The translations under genes and the position numbers were made by a program. The notes beneath the pieces are model-generated. The model was not told the origin of the DNA and did no database searches. It was given only the letters and a program-made list of their open reading frames with translations. From assembly GCA_947643685.1 (NCBI GenBank), contig CANRXD010000018.1, positions 1 to 11,295 on the forward strand: a stretch of 11,295 nt of DNA. The letters are read 5' to 3'. This stretch comes from an uncultured Clostridium sp. GTDB lineage: Bacteria; Bacillota; Clostridia; Lachnospirales; Lachnospiraceae. Shown here in pieces: positions 1 through 8,217 of the stretch; within the stretch, counting starts at the first letter, position 1, and the number at the start of each line of letters is the position of its first letter.

Positions 1-659
1 ACATACTCCTCAGTTCCAACCCGAATCCTGTCAGCTTCCCGATTTCCATGGTCCAGATTGTAGTACACATAGGCCATTCCCTCGGAATCCGTAACCGCCG
101 AACCAATGATCCTCTGCCCGTCAATAAGATCCACTCTCTGGTTTTTTGCCGCCTCCTGGTTTTCATTTGTCACCTGAACCGCATAACGGCTTGTGGGAAA
201 CAGCTTCCAGGTCTCCATATAAGAATACCAGTCGTTGTGGTTCAGCACATCCTTAAAATAATCAAAATCAGCGTTGTCCTTCCACTCTCCGGCAGTCAGC
301 GTTCCGGACTGAGGCTGGGTTTCCTGGCGTACCGTTGGCAGACAGGCCGCATTTTCACCGGGGCTTCTGTCAGCCGCCTCCGCCTCCGCGTAAGAAAAGA
401 CTTCTGCACCCGTTCTTCCTCCTTCGCTCCCCATACTGTCAGGCACTGCCGCGGCTTCTGTGTGGAAATAAGTCTCCGCACCCGGTCTTCCTCCTTCGCT
501 CCCCGCACCGTCAGCTCCTGCCGCGACTGCCACAGTTTCCGAGGATTTGCCGTCTGCGATTACGGCAGATACCTCATCCTTTGTCCCACAGCCGCCGGTC
601 ACAGCCGCCATCATACATACAGCCAGTAAAACTCCTGCAAATCTCCTCCCCTGCTTCAT
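1..659 (-). CDS. Putative secreted lipoprotein, N-terminal part (3' end outside window)
   Basis: The minus-strand frame is open from an ATG at 659 to the window edge, giving 219 codons with no stop. AAGGAGG (plus 666-672) sits 6 bases before the ATG. Residues 1-24 look like a lipoprotein signal: basic KQGRR, a hydrophobic core, then VTGGC with Cys24 as the likely lipidated residue, although position -3 is Thr rather than Leu. Residues 25-118 are an Ala/Gly/Glu-rich low-complexity linker containing a 24-residue imperfect repeat (GSEGGR at about 53 and 77). A folded domain begins at LTAGEW (121-126), followed by a segment with beta-rich character and TDSEGMAYVYYN. I associate TAGEW-type starts with extracellular Firmicutes proteins that carry a von Willebrand A domain further on, but that part is not in the window, so the family is tentative. 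It is probably a cell-surface protein. A gap of over 350 bases separates it from engB, so it is probably a separate unit. Confidence 0.8.
   Translation of the reverse strand, partial: MKQGRRFAGVLLAVCMMAAVTGGCGTKDEVSAVIADGKSSETVAVAAGADGAGSEGGRPGAETYFHTEAAAVPDSMGSEGGRTGAEVFSYAEAEAADRSPGENAACLPTVRQETQPQSGTLTAGEWKDNADFDYFKDVLNHNDWYSYMETWKLFPTSRYAVQVTNENQEAAKNQRVDLIDGQRIIGSAVTDSEGMAYVYYNLDHGNREADRIRVGTEEY
406..540. repeat. Imperfect 72-bp tandem duplication within the lipoprotein gene
   Basis: Two units start at 406 and 478. Each begins GCACCC, then G or GG, then TCTTCCTCCTTCGCTCCCC. The first 50 or so bases are similar and the rest has diverged. The 72-bp period keeps the reading frame and encodes a repeated 24-residue block in the linker, with GSEGGR(P/T)GAE in both units. 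It looks like an in-frame duplication in a low-complexity spacer. Confidence 0.65.
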
Positions 660-853
660 AAAGTTCCTCCTTCCCAAGCCTTCATTTGTAAGACACTGGT
701 ACCACTCACTTTAAAGAGCCATACATTTCACCAATCTGCTTTTCCGATAGCACAAAGGAAAAATGTCAACACATCTCTGTAAATTAACCATATCAAAAAG
801 CAAGAGAATCCGCAACGACCTTCATAAAACTGTCAGAAAATTTAAGAATTCCA

Positions 854-1006
854 GGTTACAGTTCGCAGGGCGCAGAAAACCGGACAAAACAGACGTCAAG
901 CTTGCTTGTAAGTCTGGTTTTATCCGGTTTTCTGCATCGGGCGGACGCCCGATGCTTCTTGGCCGTCTTAAGACGGCCAAGAAGACGCCCCCATAAATAG
1001 CAACAA
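854..1006 (+). repeat. Three-hairpin intergenic repeat, copy 1
   Basis: This fills most of the 357-base gap between engB and the lipoprotein gene. It opens with GGTTACAGTTC and contains three inverted repeats in a row. Hairpin 1 (872-935) has about 22 pairs, interrupted once, around a loop containing CAAGCTTG. Hairpin 2 (934-955) has 10-base arms around GA. Hairpin 3 (955-984) is a perfect 30-base palindrome. It ends in a tail that includes TAAATAGCAACAACA. GGGCG at 868-872 could pair with CGCCC at 986-990 to close a multibranch structure. A homologous element lies at 10102-10275. In the minus-strand sense it starts about 10 bases past the engB stop, so it may also act as a 3' stabiliser or terminator, though no clear U-tract follows it. 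The remaining gap (660-853) shows only the lipoprotein ribosome-binding site. Confidence 0.8.
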
Positions 1007-1016
1007 CACCCCCCGC

Positions 1017-1610
1017 TCAGCACCCTTCCGCCGCCATCTTTTCAATCAGGTCCCAGATCTCCTCCCGTCCCTGCTTCGTGGTTGCAGAGAATGGAATAAT
1101 CACATCCTCTTTTTCCATCCCCAGCCCGGTTCGTATGAGTTTCACCTGCTTTGCAATCTGACTGCGGTTTATTTTATCCAGCTTGGTGGCAATAATCACC
1201 GGACGGAATCCATTGTAGACCACCCAGTCATACATGGTCTTGTCGTTTCCCGACGGTTCATGGCGGATATCCACCAGAAGAAAAACACATTTTAACATCT
1301 TTGAGCCGTGGAGATAATTCTCAATCATTTTTCCCCACTTTTCCTTTTCTGACTGGGACACCTTTGCATAGCCGTACCCCGGAAGATCCACATAGTAGAG
1401 GCTGTGATTGACATTATAGAAATTGATTGTCTGGGTCTTTCCCGGCTGGCCCGAAGTTCTTGCCAGCGACTTCCGGTTCATCAGCGCATTGATTAAGGAT
1501 GACTTCCCCACATTTGACTTTCCGGCAAATGCAAATTCCGGCAGTACGTTATCCGGAAGTTTACTGGTCACACCGCAGACCGTTTCCAGCTCCACCTGTT
1601 TAATAATCAT
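1017..1610 (-). CDS. engB: Ribosome biogenesis GTP-binding protein EngB/YsxC
   Basis: This 197-residue protein has the usual length for the EngB/YsxC/YihA family of TRAFAC GTPases, which assist late assembly of the large ribosomal subunit in the cytoplasm. The G motifs are all visible: G1 GKSNVGKS (30-37), G2-region Thr residues near 59-61 in GKTQTINFY, G3 DLPGYGYA (75-82), G4 TKLD (142-145) and G5 SAT (175-177). The ATG overlaps the lon stop codon as ATGA, and its ribosome-binding site GGAGG lies in the last codons of lon. This indicates translational coupling and a shared transcript. It is the last gene of the minus-strand tig-clpP-clpX-lon-engB run and is followed by repeat copy 1. No residue of the GTPase signature is missing. 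Confidence 0.96.
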   Translation of the reverse strand: MIIKQVELETVCGVTSKLPDNVLPEFAFAGKSNVGKSSLINALMNRKSLARTSGQPGKTQTINFYNVNHSLYYVDLPGYGYAKVSQSEKEKWGKMIENYLHGSKMLKCVFLLVDIRHEPSGNDKTMYDWVVYNGFRPVIIATKLDKINRSQIAKQVKLIRTGLGMEKEDVIIPFSATTKQGREEIWDLIEKMAAEGC

Positions 1611-3934
1611 GTATTTCCTCCATTTACAAAAGCCTCCCGGACCACATCATCCATGGTCTTTACATAGACAATTTCCAGTCCCCTGGTGATCTCTTTCGAG
1701 AGTTCATCCACATCCGGCCTGTTCTTCACTGGAATCAGTACCTTTTTCATATGGGCCATCTTCGCCGCCAGAGTCTTTTCCTTCAGCCCTCCGATGGGAA
1801 GCACCCGGCCGCGAAGTGTCAGCTCCCCGGTCATGGCAACGCTTGCCAGAACCTTCCTTCCGGTCACCGCCGACAGCATGGCTGTTGCCATGGTAATTCC
1901 GGCGGAAGGGCCATCCTTCGGCACAGCCCCCTCCGGAATATGAAGGTGGATGTCATGGGTCTCAAAATAATCCTTTTCGATTTCATTGGCCTCGCTGACA
2001 GAACGCACATAAGTCAGGGCAATCTGGGCCGATTCCTTCATCACATCCCCCATCTGTCCCGTCATCTGAAGCTTTCCGGTTCCCGGCATCACATTGACCT
2101 CAATCTGTAAGGTATCGCCGCCCACGCTGGTCCAGGCCAGGCCGCGGACAATCCCCACTTCATCCTCCTCATTGGCATCCTCAAAAGTGATTTTTTCCTT
2201 TCCCAGATACTTTTCCAGGCTGTTTTCTGTCACGCGGATGGAAGTCTTCTCCTTTTCCAGAAACTCCCTGGCCGCTTTGCGGCAGATTTCACCGATCCGC
2301 CTCTCTAAATTTCTCACGCCGGCCTCTCTGGTATAATTATGAATGATCTTTTCCAGAGCACGGTCACTGATCACCAGTTTCTCTTTATCCAGCCCGTTTC
2401 TTTCCAGCTGCTTTGCCACAAGATAGTTTTTCGCAATATGGAACTTTTCATTCTCCGTATAGCTGGAAACCTCAATGACCTCCATACGGTCCAGAAGGGG
2501 ACCGGGAATCGTCTGCGTGGTATTTGCTGTGGCAATGAACAGCACGCCCGACAGATCCAGCGGAATCTCCACATAGTGATCACGGAACTTCACATTCTGT
2601 TCTCCGTCAAGCACCTCCAAAAGCGCAGAAGACACATCTCCCTTATAATCACTGGACACCTTATCGATCTCGTCCAGAAGCATTAACGGGTTGGAAACTC
2701 CTGCCTGCCGCATGGCCTCCGCAATCCGGCCCGGCATGGAGCCCACATAAGTTTTTCTGTGGCCGCGGATTTCCGCCTCGTCGCGGACACCGCCCAGGCT
2801 GATACGGACATACTTTTTATTTAAAGCCCTCGCCACAGAGCGGGCAATGGATGTTTTCCCCGTTCCGGGCGGGCCAACCAGACAGAGAATGGGACTTGTC
2901 CCCTTTTTCGTAAGAATCCGCACTGCCAGGTATTCCAGAACACGTTCCTTCACCTTCTCAAGGCCATAATGATCCTCTTCAAGCACATCCTTCGCGTGGC
3001 CGATATCCTGATTATCCCTGGATGCCTTTTTCCATGGTAGCTCCAGTACGGTCTCAATATAGGTACGCAGTACATTGGCCTCCTGACTGCCGCCAGGCAT
3101 GGCCTTAAAACGCATGATTTCTTTTTTTATTTTTTCTTTAGACTCTTTATCAGCATTCAGCTTTTCCAGCTGCTCCAAATATCTGTCAGCATCAGAGCCG
3201 GAATATTCTTCTCCCAGCTCTCCCTGTATCACCTTAAGCTCTTCTCTCAGAACATAATCTCTCTGGTTTTTGTCGATCCCTGCCCTTACCTTACTCTGGT
3301 AATCCTTCTTGATCTTAAGGATCTCGATTTCCCTCATCAGGTAGTAAACCACCCGGTCATAGAGGTGGCTCACATATTCGCACTCCAAAAGCTCCTGCTT
3401 CACAGTGTAATCCCAGGGAAACTGCCCCGCTGTCTGTACCAGAAGATCATTCAGATCTGTAATGGCCATCAGGCCGCCCATGAAATCCTTGACCGTCTTT
3501 GGATTCAGGTTTCCGAATTCCTCCAGCTTGTCCTTCACAATCCGGGCCATGGCTTCCTTCACCGTGTCGCTTAAAGGCTCCTCCTTCATGGGCGCTTCTT
3601 CAATCTCCGCCAGCAAATGAGGTCCGTCCTCCATGAGGGTTACAAGCTCTGCCCGTTTTAAGCCCTCCACCATAACGCGGATAACGCCCCCCGGCATTTT
3701 CACAAGCTGTTTTATTCTGGCAATGGTGCCGATCTGATAAAGAGCCTCCGCTGCCGGCTCCTCCGTCTCCGGGCTCCTCTGGGTCACCAGAAATACATTC
3801 TGCTCCCCAACCATTGCATACTCCACAGCACTGACGGATTTCTCCCTGCTGATATCAAAATGCTGAATCATCTCCGGAAGAACAGTCAGACCTCTGAGTG
3901 CAATGGCAGGAAGCGTTATAATCTTTTCTTCCAT
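1607..3934 (-). CDS. lon: ATP-dependent protease Lon (LonA type)
   Basis: This 775-residue protein matches full-length soluble LonA, the cytoplasmic AAA+ serine protease that degrades misfolded and specific regulatory proteins. The LON substrate-binding domain covers about residues 5-200, then a helical and coiled region (about 200-305). The AAA+ module has Walker A GPPGTGKT (354-361) and Walker B LMLLDEID (417-424). The C-terminal protease domain has the catalytic Ser677 in PKDGPSAG and Lys720 in [10 protein letters not shown], giving the Ser-Lys dyad spacing of 43 seen in the family. There is no transmembrane insertion, so it is not LonB. The start at 3934 is supported by GAGGAG just upstream. 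It lies 70 bases after clpX, with a hairpin between them, and overlaps engB by 4 bases. No CtsR or CIRCE operator was recognised. Confidence 0.97.
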   Translation of the reverse strand: MEEKIITLPAIALRGLTVLPEMIQHFDISREKSVSAVEYAMVGEQNVFLVTQRSPETEEPAAEALYQIGTIARIKQLVKMPGGVIRVMVEGLKRAELVTLMEDGPHLLAEIEEAPMKEEPLSDTVKEAMARIVKDKLEEFGNLNPKTVKDFMGGLMAITDLNDLLVQTAGQFPWDYTVKQELLECEYVSHLYDRVVYYLMREIEILKIKKDYQSKVRAGIDKNQRDYVLREELKVIQGELGEEYSGSDADRYLEQLEKLNADKESKEKIKKEIMRFKAMPGGSQEANVLRTYIETVLELPWKKASRDNQDIGHAKDVLEEDHYGLEKVKERVLEYLAVRILTKKGTSPILCLVGPPGTGKTSIARSVARALNKKYVRISLGGVRDEAEIRGHRKTYVGSMPGRIAEAMRQAGVSNPLMLLDEIDKVSSDYKGDVSSALLEVLDGEQNVKFRDHYVEIPLDLSGVLFIATANTTQTIPGPLLDRMEVIEVSSYTENEKFHIAKNYLVAKQLERNGLDKEKLVISDRALEKIIHNYTREAGVRNLERRIGEICRKAAREFLEKEKTSIRVTENSLEKYLGKEKITFEDANEEDEVGIVRGLAWTSVGGDTLQIEVNVMPGTGKLQMTGQMGDVMKESAQIALTYVRSVSEANEIEKDYFETHDIHLHIPEGAVPKDGPSAGITMATAMLSAVTGRKVLASVAMTGELTLRGRVLPIGGLKEKTLAAKMAHMKKVLIPVKNRPDVDELSKEITRGLEIVYVKTMDDVVREAFVNGGNT

Positions 3935-3964
3935 GAATCTTCTCCTCTGTGCTGTATAAAACGA

Positions 3965-3995
3965 GCTGCTGTAAAACCATTCGCTTTGCAGCAGC
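3965..3995 (-). terminator. Hairpin between clpX and lon, possible weak terminator or attenuator
   Basis: GCTGCTG (3965-3971) and CAGCAGC (3989-3995) form a stem that extends inward through T-G and A-T pairs to about 11 pairs with a 9-base loop. In the direction of transcription (minus) it is followed by TCGTTTTAT, a short T-rich stretch. It may partly terminate clpX transcripts so that lon is expressed at a different level, or it may only mark a processing site. The U-tract is weak. Confidence 0.4.
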
Positions 3996-4004
3996 CCGCG
4001 TTCC

Positions 4005-5306
4005 TCAGGCGATCTCGCCCTTACTATCTTTCTTTGCCCTTCCGGCCAGGGCTTTTCTTGGAACTGTCACGTCCCTGTAAACAATTTCCGGCTTTTCTTT
4101 TCCTTCCACTGCTTCCCTGGTCACGGTACAGATTCCCACACTGGAATCCGATGGGATCTCGTACATCATATCCATCATGACTGACTCCATAATGGCCCTT
4201 AAGCCTCTGGCCCCTGTCTTTCTCTCCACTGCCATATGGGCAATGGAATGAACGGCATCCGGAGTAAACTCCAGCTTCACATCATCCAGTTCAAACAGCT
4301 TCTGGTACTGTTTTGTAATGGCGTTCTTAGGCTCCGTAAGAATCTTTACCAGAGCCGACTCATCCAGAAGTTCCAGAGAAACCATCACCGGAACACGCCC
4401 GACAAACTCCGGAATCAGACCAAATTTCGTCAGATCCTGGGGCATCACCTGCTTTAACAGAACCGTCAGATCCGAATGGTTTTTATCCACAATCTTGGCG
4501 CCGAAGCCGATGGATCCTGCTTCCATTCTGGATTCCACAATCTTTTCCAGACCATCGAAAGCTCCGCCGCAGATAAAGAGAATATTGGTCGTATCGATCT
4601 GAATCAGTTCCTGCTGGGGATGCTTTCTGCCTCCCTGAGGCGGAACGCTGGCGATGGTACCTTCCAGGATCTTGAGGAGCGCCTGCTGAACACCCTCGCC
4701 GGATACGTCTCTGGTGATAGATACATTTTCGGATTTCTTTGTAATCTTGTCAATTTCGTCAATGTAGACAATGCCATATTCGGCGCGGCTCACATCGTTA
4801 TCAGCAGCCTGAATGAGCTTCAGCAGAATATTCTCCACATCCTCACCCACATATCCGGCTTCCGTAAGAGTGGTAGCGTCCGCAATGGCAAAAGGTACAT
4901 TCAATAATTTTGCAAGAGTCTGAGCCAGATAGGTCTTACCGGAACCGGTGGGACCTAACATTAATATATTACTTTTCTGGAGCTCAATGTCAGACTCTTT
5001 TTTCGATGTAATTCTTTTATAATGATTATAAACTGCCACAGACAGAACCTTCTTGGCTTCCTCCTGTCCAATGACATATTCATCCAGGAATTCCTTGATT
5101 TCCCTGGGTTTCAGTAAATTGATACCGGTAAAATCAGGTGCTGTATCTTCTTCCGGTCCCAGCTCCTCCTCCAAAATTTCACTGCACAATTCGATGCATT
5201 CATCACAGATATATACATTCCCTGAGCCTGCAATCATTTTTCTGACCTGCTCCTGGCTTTTTCCGCAGAAGGAACATCTGATTTTATCCTCGGGTCTCAC
5301 TGGCAT
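4005..5306 (-). CDS. clpX: ClpX, ATP-dependent unfoldase subunit of ClpXP
   Basis: This 433-residue protein is full length. ClpX hexamers recognise substrates, unfold them with ATP and feed them into ClpP. The N-terminal zinc-binding domain has C11-x2-C14 and C34-x2-C37. The AAA+ domain shows Walker A GPTGSGKT (118-125), pore loop GYVGED (151-156), Walker B VYIDEID (about 180-186), the RKH loop (227-229) and the ClpP-docking IGF tripeptide (266-268). The presence of IGF indicates a true ClpP partner, consistent with clpP directly upstream (76-base gap). The ATG at 5306 is preceded by GAGGT about 5 bases upstream, and the protein begins [11 protein letters not shown]. The order clpP-clpX-lon agrees with other Clostridia. 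Confidence 0.97.
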   Translation of the reverse strand: MPVRPEDKIRCSFCGKSQEQVRKMIAGSGNVYICDECIELCSEILEEELGPEEDTAPDFTGINLLKPREIKEFLDEYVIGQEEAKKVLSVAVYNHYKRITSKKESDIELQKSNILMLGPTGSGKTYLAQTLAKLLNVPFAIADATTLTEAGYVGEDVENILLKLIQAADNDVSRAEYGIVYIDEIDKITKKSENVSITRDVSGEGVQQALLKILEGTIASVPPQGGRKHPQQELIQIDTTNILFICGGAFDGLEKIVESRMEAGSIGFGAKIVDKNHSDLTVLLKQVMPQDLTKFGLIPEFVGRVPVMVSLELLDESALVKILTEPKNAITKQYQKLFELDDVKLEFTPDAVHSIAHMAVERKTGARGLRAIMESVMMDMMYEIPSDSSVGICTVTREAVEGKEKPEIVYRDVTVPRKALAGRAKKDSKGEIA

Positions 5307-5382
5307 GCTTACACCTCAATTCTTTCTTTGAGCACTCTCTTTCTGCTGCGCGGCCGTGTCCGCAAATCGTCCGGATAATCCT

Positions 5383-5964
5383 TTAGTGTCCGGTAATCAC
5401 ACGGTCAATGAGGCCATATTCCACGGCTTCCTGCGCGGACATGTAGTTGTCCCGCTCCGTATCCTGTTCAATGATCTCAATGGGCTTTCCTGTATTGGCT
5501 GCCAGAATTTCATTGAGTTTTTTCTTTGTTCTTAAAATATGCTCTGCCACAATTCGGATTTCTGTGGCCTGGCCCTGTGCGCCTCCGGAGGGCTGATGAA
5601 TCATAATCTCCGCATTGGGAAGAGCAAAACGCTTTCCCTTTGTTCCGCCGGAAAGAAGGAATGCGCCCATGCTGGCTGCCATTCCAATACAGGTGGTACA
5701 CACGTCACACTTAATATAGTTCATCGTATCATAGATTGCCATACCGGCCGTAACGGAACCGCCGGGGCTGTTGATGTACAGGTTGATATCCTTACTGGGG
5801 TCTTCCGATTCCAGAAACAGAAGCTGCGCCACGACCAGACTTGCTGTCACATCGGTGACTTCTTCTCCAAGGAAAATAATCCTGTCCTTTAAAAGTCTGG
5901 AATAAATGTCGTAGGAACGTTCGCCTCTGCTGGTGGATTCCAGTACATAAGGTACTAAACTCAT
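5383..5964 (-). CDS. clpP: ClpP, proteolytic subunit of Clp protease
   Basis: This 193-residue protein is the usual ClpP length. The catalytic triad is intact: Ser98 in GMAASMG, His123 in MIHQP and Asp172 in TERDNYMS. The N-terminal motif [20 protein letters not shown], oxyanion region SPGGSV and handle region are standard. ClpP tetradecamers form the degradation chamber capped by ClpX. The start is set at 5964 because GGAGGA (plus 5971-5976) lies 6 bases upstream and family members begin at MSLVPYV. A longer in-frame reading to 6075 would translate the upstream repeat (5991-6045) and is rejected. The 183-base gap to tig carries repeat copy 3 but no promoter I can recognise, so clpP may be read through from tig. 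Confidence 0.97.
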   Translation of the reverse strand: MSLVPYVLESTSRGERSYDIYSRLLKDRIIFLGEEVTDVTASLVVAQLLFLESEDPSKDINLYINSPGGSVTAGMAIYDTMNYIKCDVCTTCIGMAASMGAFLLSGGTKGKRFALPNAEIMIHQPSGGAQGQATEIRIVAEHILRTKKKLNEILAANTGKPIEIIEQDTERDNYMSAQEAVEYGLIDRVITGH

Positions 5965-5990
5965 TTCTTTTCCTCCTGTTTCATAACACT

Positions 5991-6045
5991 TGTTACCGTT
6001 CACGGGGGCGCGAAAAAGAGGATGCCCCGTGAATAGCAACCAACA
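5991..6045 (+). repeat. Short copy 3 of the intergenic repeat, apparently internally deleted
   Basis: It starts GTTACCGTTCACGGGGGCGCG, which resembles the 5' ends of copies 1 and 2 (GTTACAGTTC, GTAACAGTTC). It then passes directly to GATGCCCCGTGAATAGCAACCAACA, which resembles their 3' tails (GATGCCCCTGTAAATAG in copy 2). The hairpins between are missing. What remains forms one hairpin, TTCACGGGG (5999-6007) with CCCCGTGAA (6025-6033). In the clpP mRNA it would sit about 35 bases upstream of the start codon. Homology rests on short end matches, so this is less certain than the other two copies. Confidence 0.5.
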
Positions 6046-6147
6046 CTTGACAGGGGATTGCCGCAGTTCTCCCACAACAACCCCCAGTTTTCACTCTTTT
6101 TCTTTCGTATTCCGCCTATCTTTGTTCTCCCTGTCCGGTCCTGTGAA

Positions 6148-7437
6148 TTAATCAACCAGTTTTGCCTCAGCAACCAGAAAATCAACAGCCTCCTGAACAG
6201 CCAGATCCTCTCTCATCATCTTTAACTGCTCTTCGCCGAACATGTTCTTAATCTGGTCTTTCTCCATCTTATAGGTCTCTGCCATCCTGCCAAACTGAGC
6301 TTCAACGGCCTCCTCACTGGCAGTAATATTTTCGGCCTTTACGACTGCCTCCAGCACCAGTCTGGTACGGATTCTCTTAAGGGCCTGCGGCTTCATCTGC
6401 TCACCGATCTTATCGGCAGTCATGCCTGTGATTTCCACGTACTTCTTAAAGGAGATACCCTGGCTTTCCAGTCTGCGGGCATAGTCGTTGAGCATTCCGT
6501 TTACTTCCTCATCAACCATCTGATCCGGAATTTCCATAGAAGCGTTCTCTACAACCTTCTCTACCACGCGGTTTTCATTCTCAGTAGCAGCTGCTTTCTG
6601 CTTTTCCTTTAAGAGCTTTTCCTGAATATCCTTCCGGTACTCTTCCAGAGTATCAAAATCGGATACCTCACTCGCAAATTCATCATTTGCCTCCGGAAGC
6701 TCTCTCTTCTGAATTTCCTTAATTTTTACCTTAAACAGAGCCGGCTTATTTTTTAACTCTTCTACATGATATTCCGCCGGGAACGTTACGTTCACCTCAC
6801 ACTCATCTCCGGTATTCTTTCCAATCAGCTGATCTTCAAAGGTGTCAATGAAAGTATGGGAACCGATAGTAAGCGGATAATCATCGCCCTTGCCGCCGTC
6901 AAATCTTTTTCCGTCCACATAACCGTCAAAATCAATGGTCACCACATCACCATTTTCGATTGCTCTGTCCTCAATCGTGATCAGACGGGAATTTTTATTT
7001 CTTACGCTGTTGATTTCAGCCTCAATGTCCTCTTCTGTCACATCAGCCTTTACTTTCTGAACCTCGATTCCCTTATACTCGCCAAGGGTAACCTCCGGCT
7101 TAACGGCCACAACTGCTGTGTAGATAAAGTTACTGCCTTCCTCGATCTGCTCTACGTCTACGATGGGACGTGAAACGATTTCCAGGCCGCTTTCCTTCTC
7201 CGCATCCGGATAGCTGGCGTCAATCACCTCGTTGGCAGCATCCTCGAAGAATACGCCCGCACCGTACATTTTCTTAATCATCTCAAAAGGTGCTTTGCCT
7301 TTTCTGAAGCCCGGGATGTTGAATCTGCTCCTGTTCTTCTGATAAGCGTTTTTAATAGCGGCGTCAAACTTCTCTGCCGGCACTTCAATCGTAAGCTTCG
7401 CCGTATTCTTCTCTAACTTTTCTACCTGTAAACTCAT
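6148..7437 (-). CDS. tig: Trigger factor, ribosome-associated chaperone and peptidyl-prolyl isomerase
   Basis: This 429-residue protein is full length for trigger factor, which binds the ribosomal exit tunnel near protein L23 and shields nascent chains. The N-terminal ribosome-binding domain carries the signature GFRKGKAP at 43-50. The FKBP-type isomerase domain covers about 150-245 and includes VTIDFDGYVDGKRFDGG and the TFIDTFEDQLIGKNTGD segment. The rest is the long helical substrate-cradling C-terminal domain, rich in Lys and Glu. The ATG at 7437 is preceded by AAGGAGG (7448-7454). It heads the quality-control cluster, with a promoter about 100 bases upstream. Its placement before clpP means folding and degradation genes may share transcripts. 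Confidence 0.97.
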   Translation of the reverse strand: MSLQVEKLEKNTAKLTIEVPAEKFDAAIKNAYQKNRSRFNIPGFRKGKAPFEMIKKMYGAGVFFEDAANEVIDASYPDAEKESGLEIVSRPIVDVEQIEEGSNFIYTAVVAVKPEVTLGEYKGIEVQKVKADVTEEDIEAEINSVRNKNSRLITIEDRAIENGDVVTIDFDGYVDGKRFDGGKGDDYPLTIGSHTFIDTFEDQLIGKNTGDECEVNVTFPAEYHVEELKNKPALFKVKIKEIQKRELPEANDEFASEVSDFDTLEEYRKDIQEKLLKEKQKAAATENENRVVEKVVENASMEIPDQMVDEEVNGMLNDYARRLESQGISFKKYVEITGMTADKIGEQMKPQALKRIRTRLVLEAVVKAENITASEEAVEAQFGRMAETYKMEKDQIKNMFGEEQLKMMREDLAVQEAVDFLVAEAKLVD

Positions 7438-7537
7438 TTTCTGGGTTCCTCCTTAAATATATCTGTACCGGACATGCCTTTCACATCCGTGCTATATCGT
7501 AACTTCCACTGCTCCGGGCGTTACACTTCGGTTTACC

Positions 7538-7567
7538 ATTATAACATACTGTTTTTAGAAATACCAG
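7538..7567 (-). promoter_or_regulatory. Predicted sigma-A promoter for tig (extended -10)
   Basis: On the minus strand TGTTATAAT (plus 7538-7546) is a perfect TATAAT with the TGn extension. At 17-base spacing the -35 position would be TGGTAT (7561-7566), a poor match, as is usual when an extended -10 is present. Transcription would begin near 7530, giving a leader of roughly 90 bases before the tig ATG. The -35 position overlaps the end of the perfect inverted repeat at 7564-7593. Confidence 0.6.
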
Positions 7568-7593
7568 TACTATTTTTACAAAAATAGTACTGG
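7564..7593 (-). terminator. Perfect 14-bp inverted repeat: probable terminator of the zinc-ribbon gene, or operator of tig
   Basis: CCAGTACTATTTTT (7564-7577) and AAAAATAGTACTGG (7580-7593) are exact inverted repeats separated by AC. The repeat begins 38 bases after the stop of the upstream minus-strand gene. On that strand it is followed by TATTTCT, a weak U-rich tail, which fits an intrinsic terminator. It also abuts the -35 position of the tig promoter, so a protein-binding operator is possible. Sequence alone does not decide between these. Confidence 0.5.
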
Positions 7594-7631
7594 CTTAACA
7601 GTTACTGCCGGGAGCCGGTCCGAAACCGGTA

Positions 7632-8204
7632 TCAGCGGCTCTTCAGATATTTAGACATCTGCCGCCATTGGTACAGTCTGTATATAAGAAAGAACGGCCC
7701 GGAAACCAGGGCAACCAGAGTCTGGAGGATAAATATCCCCACATCGTCCATCCGCTGGCCGCTGGAGCTTATGACCTGCCTGTATACAAGAGGATCTCCT
7801 CCGGAAAGCCGTTGCTCCGCCTCATGGCGGTATGTTTTATACCCGAACTCCACATAAGAACTGAAGGGAAGACAGAAAACATACAAAAGCACAAAGCTCC
7901 CGCGTAACAGGGACGGATACATAAGCGACTCAAACTTCTCCGGTTTAAGCTTTAATACCCAGGCCCAAAGGGGTATCACCACCTCGCCATACTCCCCTGT
8001 ATACCAGCTGGAGCACGCGTAATGCCGCGCTGCCAGAACAAGGATAAGAAGCACCACGCCTCCGGCCAGAGATTTCGGAATCCGTTTCTTAAGTTCCCTG
8101 AACTCCGCTTCCACGCACCGGTCACAGCAGCCAATTTTTAAATTTTCTCCCTCCAATGCCTCCTGACACCTTCTGCACCTGGTTCTCCTTTTAAAAAAAT
8201 TCAT
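7632..8204 (-). CDS. Hypothetical zinc-ribbon membrane protein
   Basis: I do not recognise a named family. The protein has 190 residues from the ATG at 8204. That start is chosen because GGAGG (8211-8215) lies 6 bases upstream, whereas the longer reading to 8240 would overlap the preceding gene and has no comparable site. The N-terminus carries a likely zinc ribbon, C10-x2-C13 and C27-x2-C30 (with an extra C26), in a strongly basic context (KRRTRCRRC). Three hydrophobic segments follow, at about 46-60, 100-118 and 155-175, the last with a basic tail (YRLYQWRQMSKYLKSR). This suggests a cytoplasmic zinc ribbon attached to a small inner-membrane protein. It starts 13 bases after the DJ-1 family gene, so the two are probably cotranscribed. 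A function cannot be inferred. Confidence 0.75.
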   Translation of the reverse strand: MNFFKRRTRCRRCQEALEGENLKIGCCDRCVEAEFRELKKRIPKSLAGGVVLLILVLAARHYACSSWYTGEYGEVVIPLWAWVLKLKPEKFESLMYPSLLRGSFVLLYVFCLPFSSYVEFGYKTYRHEAEQRLSGGDPLVYRQVISSSGQRMDDVGIFILQTLVALVSGPFFLIYRLYQWRQMSKYLKSR

Positions 8205-8217
8205 TCCGTCCCTCCAT

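Noticed and set aside
48..629. Plus-strand ORF of 193 codons
   Set aside because: It is antisense to the lipoprotein frame, which has a signal peptide, a ribosome-binding site and a domain-like sequence.
764..769. TTGACA on the minus strand upstream of the lipoprotein gene
   Set aside because: A perfect -35 hexamer, but at 16-18 base spacing there is nothing like a -10 (CGGAAA at 17), so I do not call a promoter.
763..996. Plus-strand 77-codon ORF with a weak AAAGGA upstream
   Set aside because: Most of it lies inside repeat copy 1, and its C-terminal half is a translation of the palindromes. It resembles no protein family and the ribosome-binding site is poor.
5965..6075. N-terminal extension of ClpP
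   Set aside because: It would translate repeat copy 3. The start at 5964 has a strong ribosome-binding site and gives the standard ClpP N-terminus and length.
7615..7629. CCGGT/ACCGG inverted repeat just after the zinc-ribbon gene stop
   Set aside because: Only 5 pairs with no U-tract; too short to call next to the stronger inverted repeat at 7564-7593.
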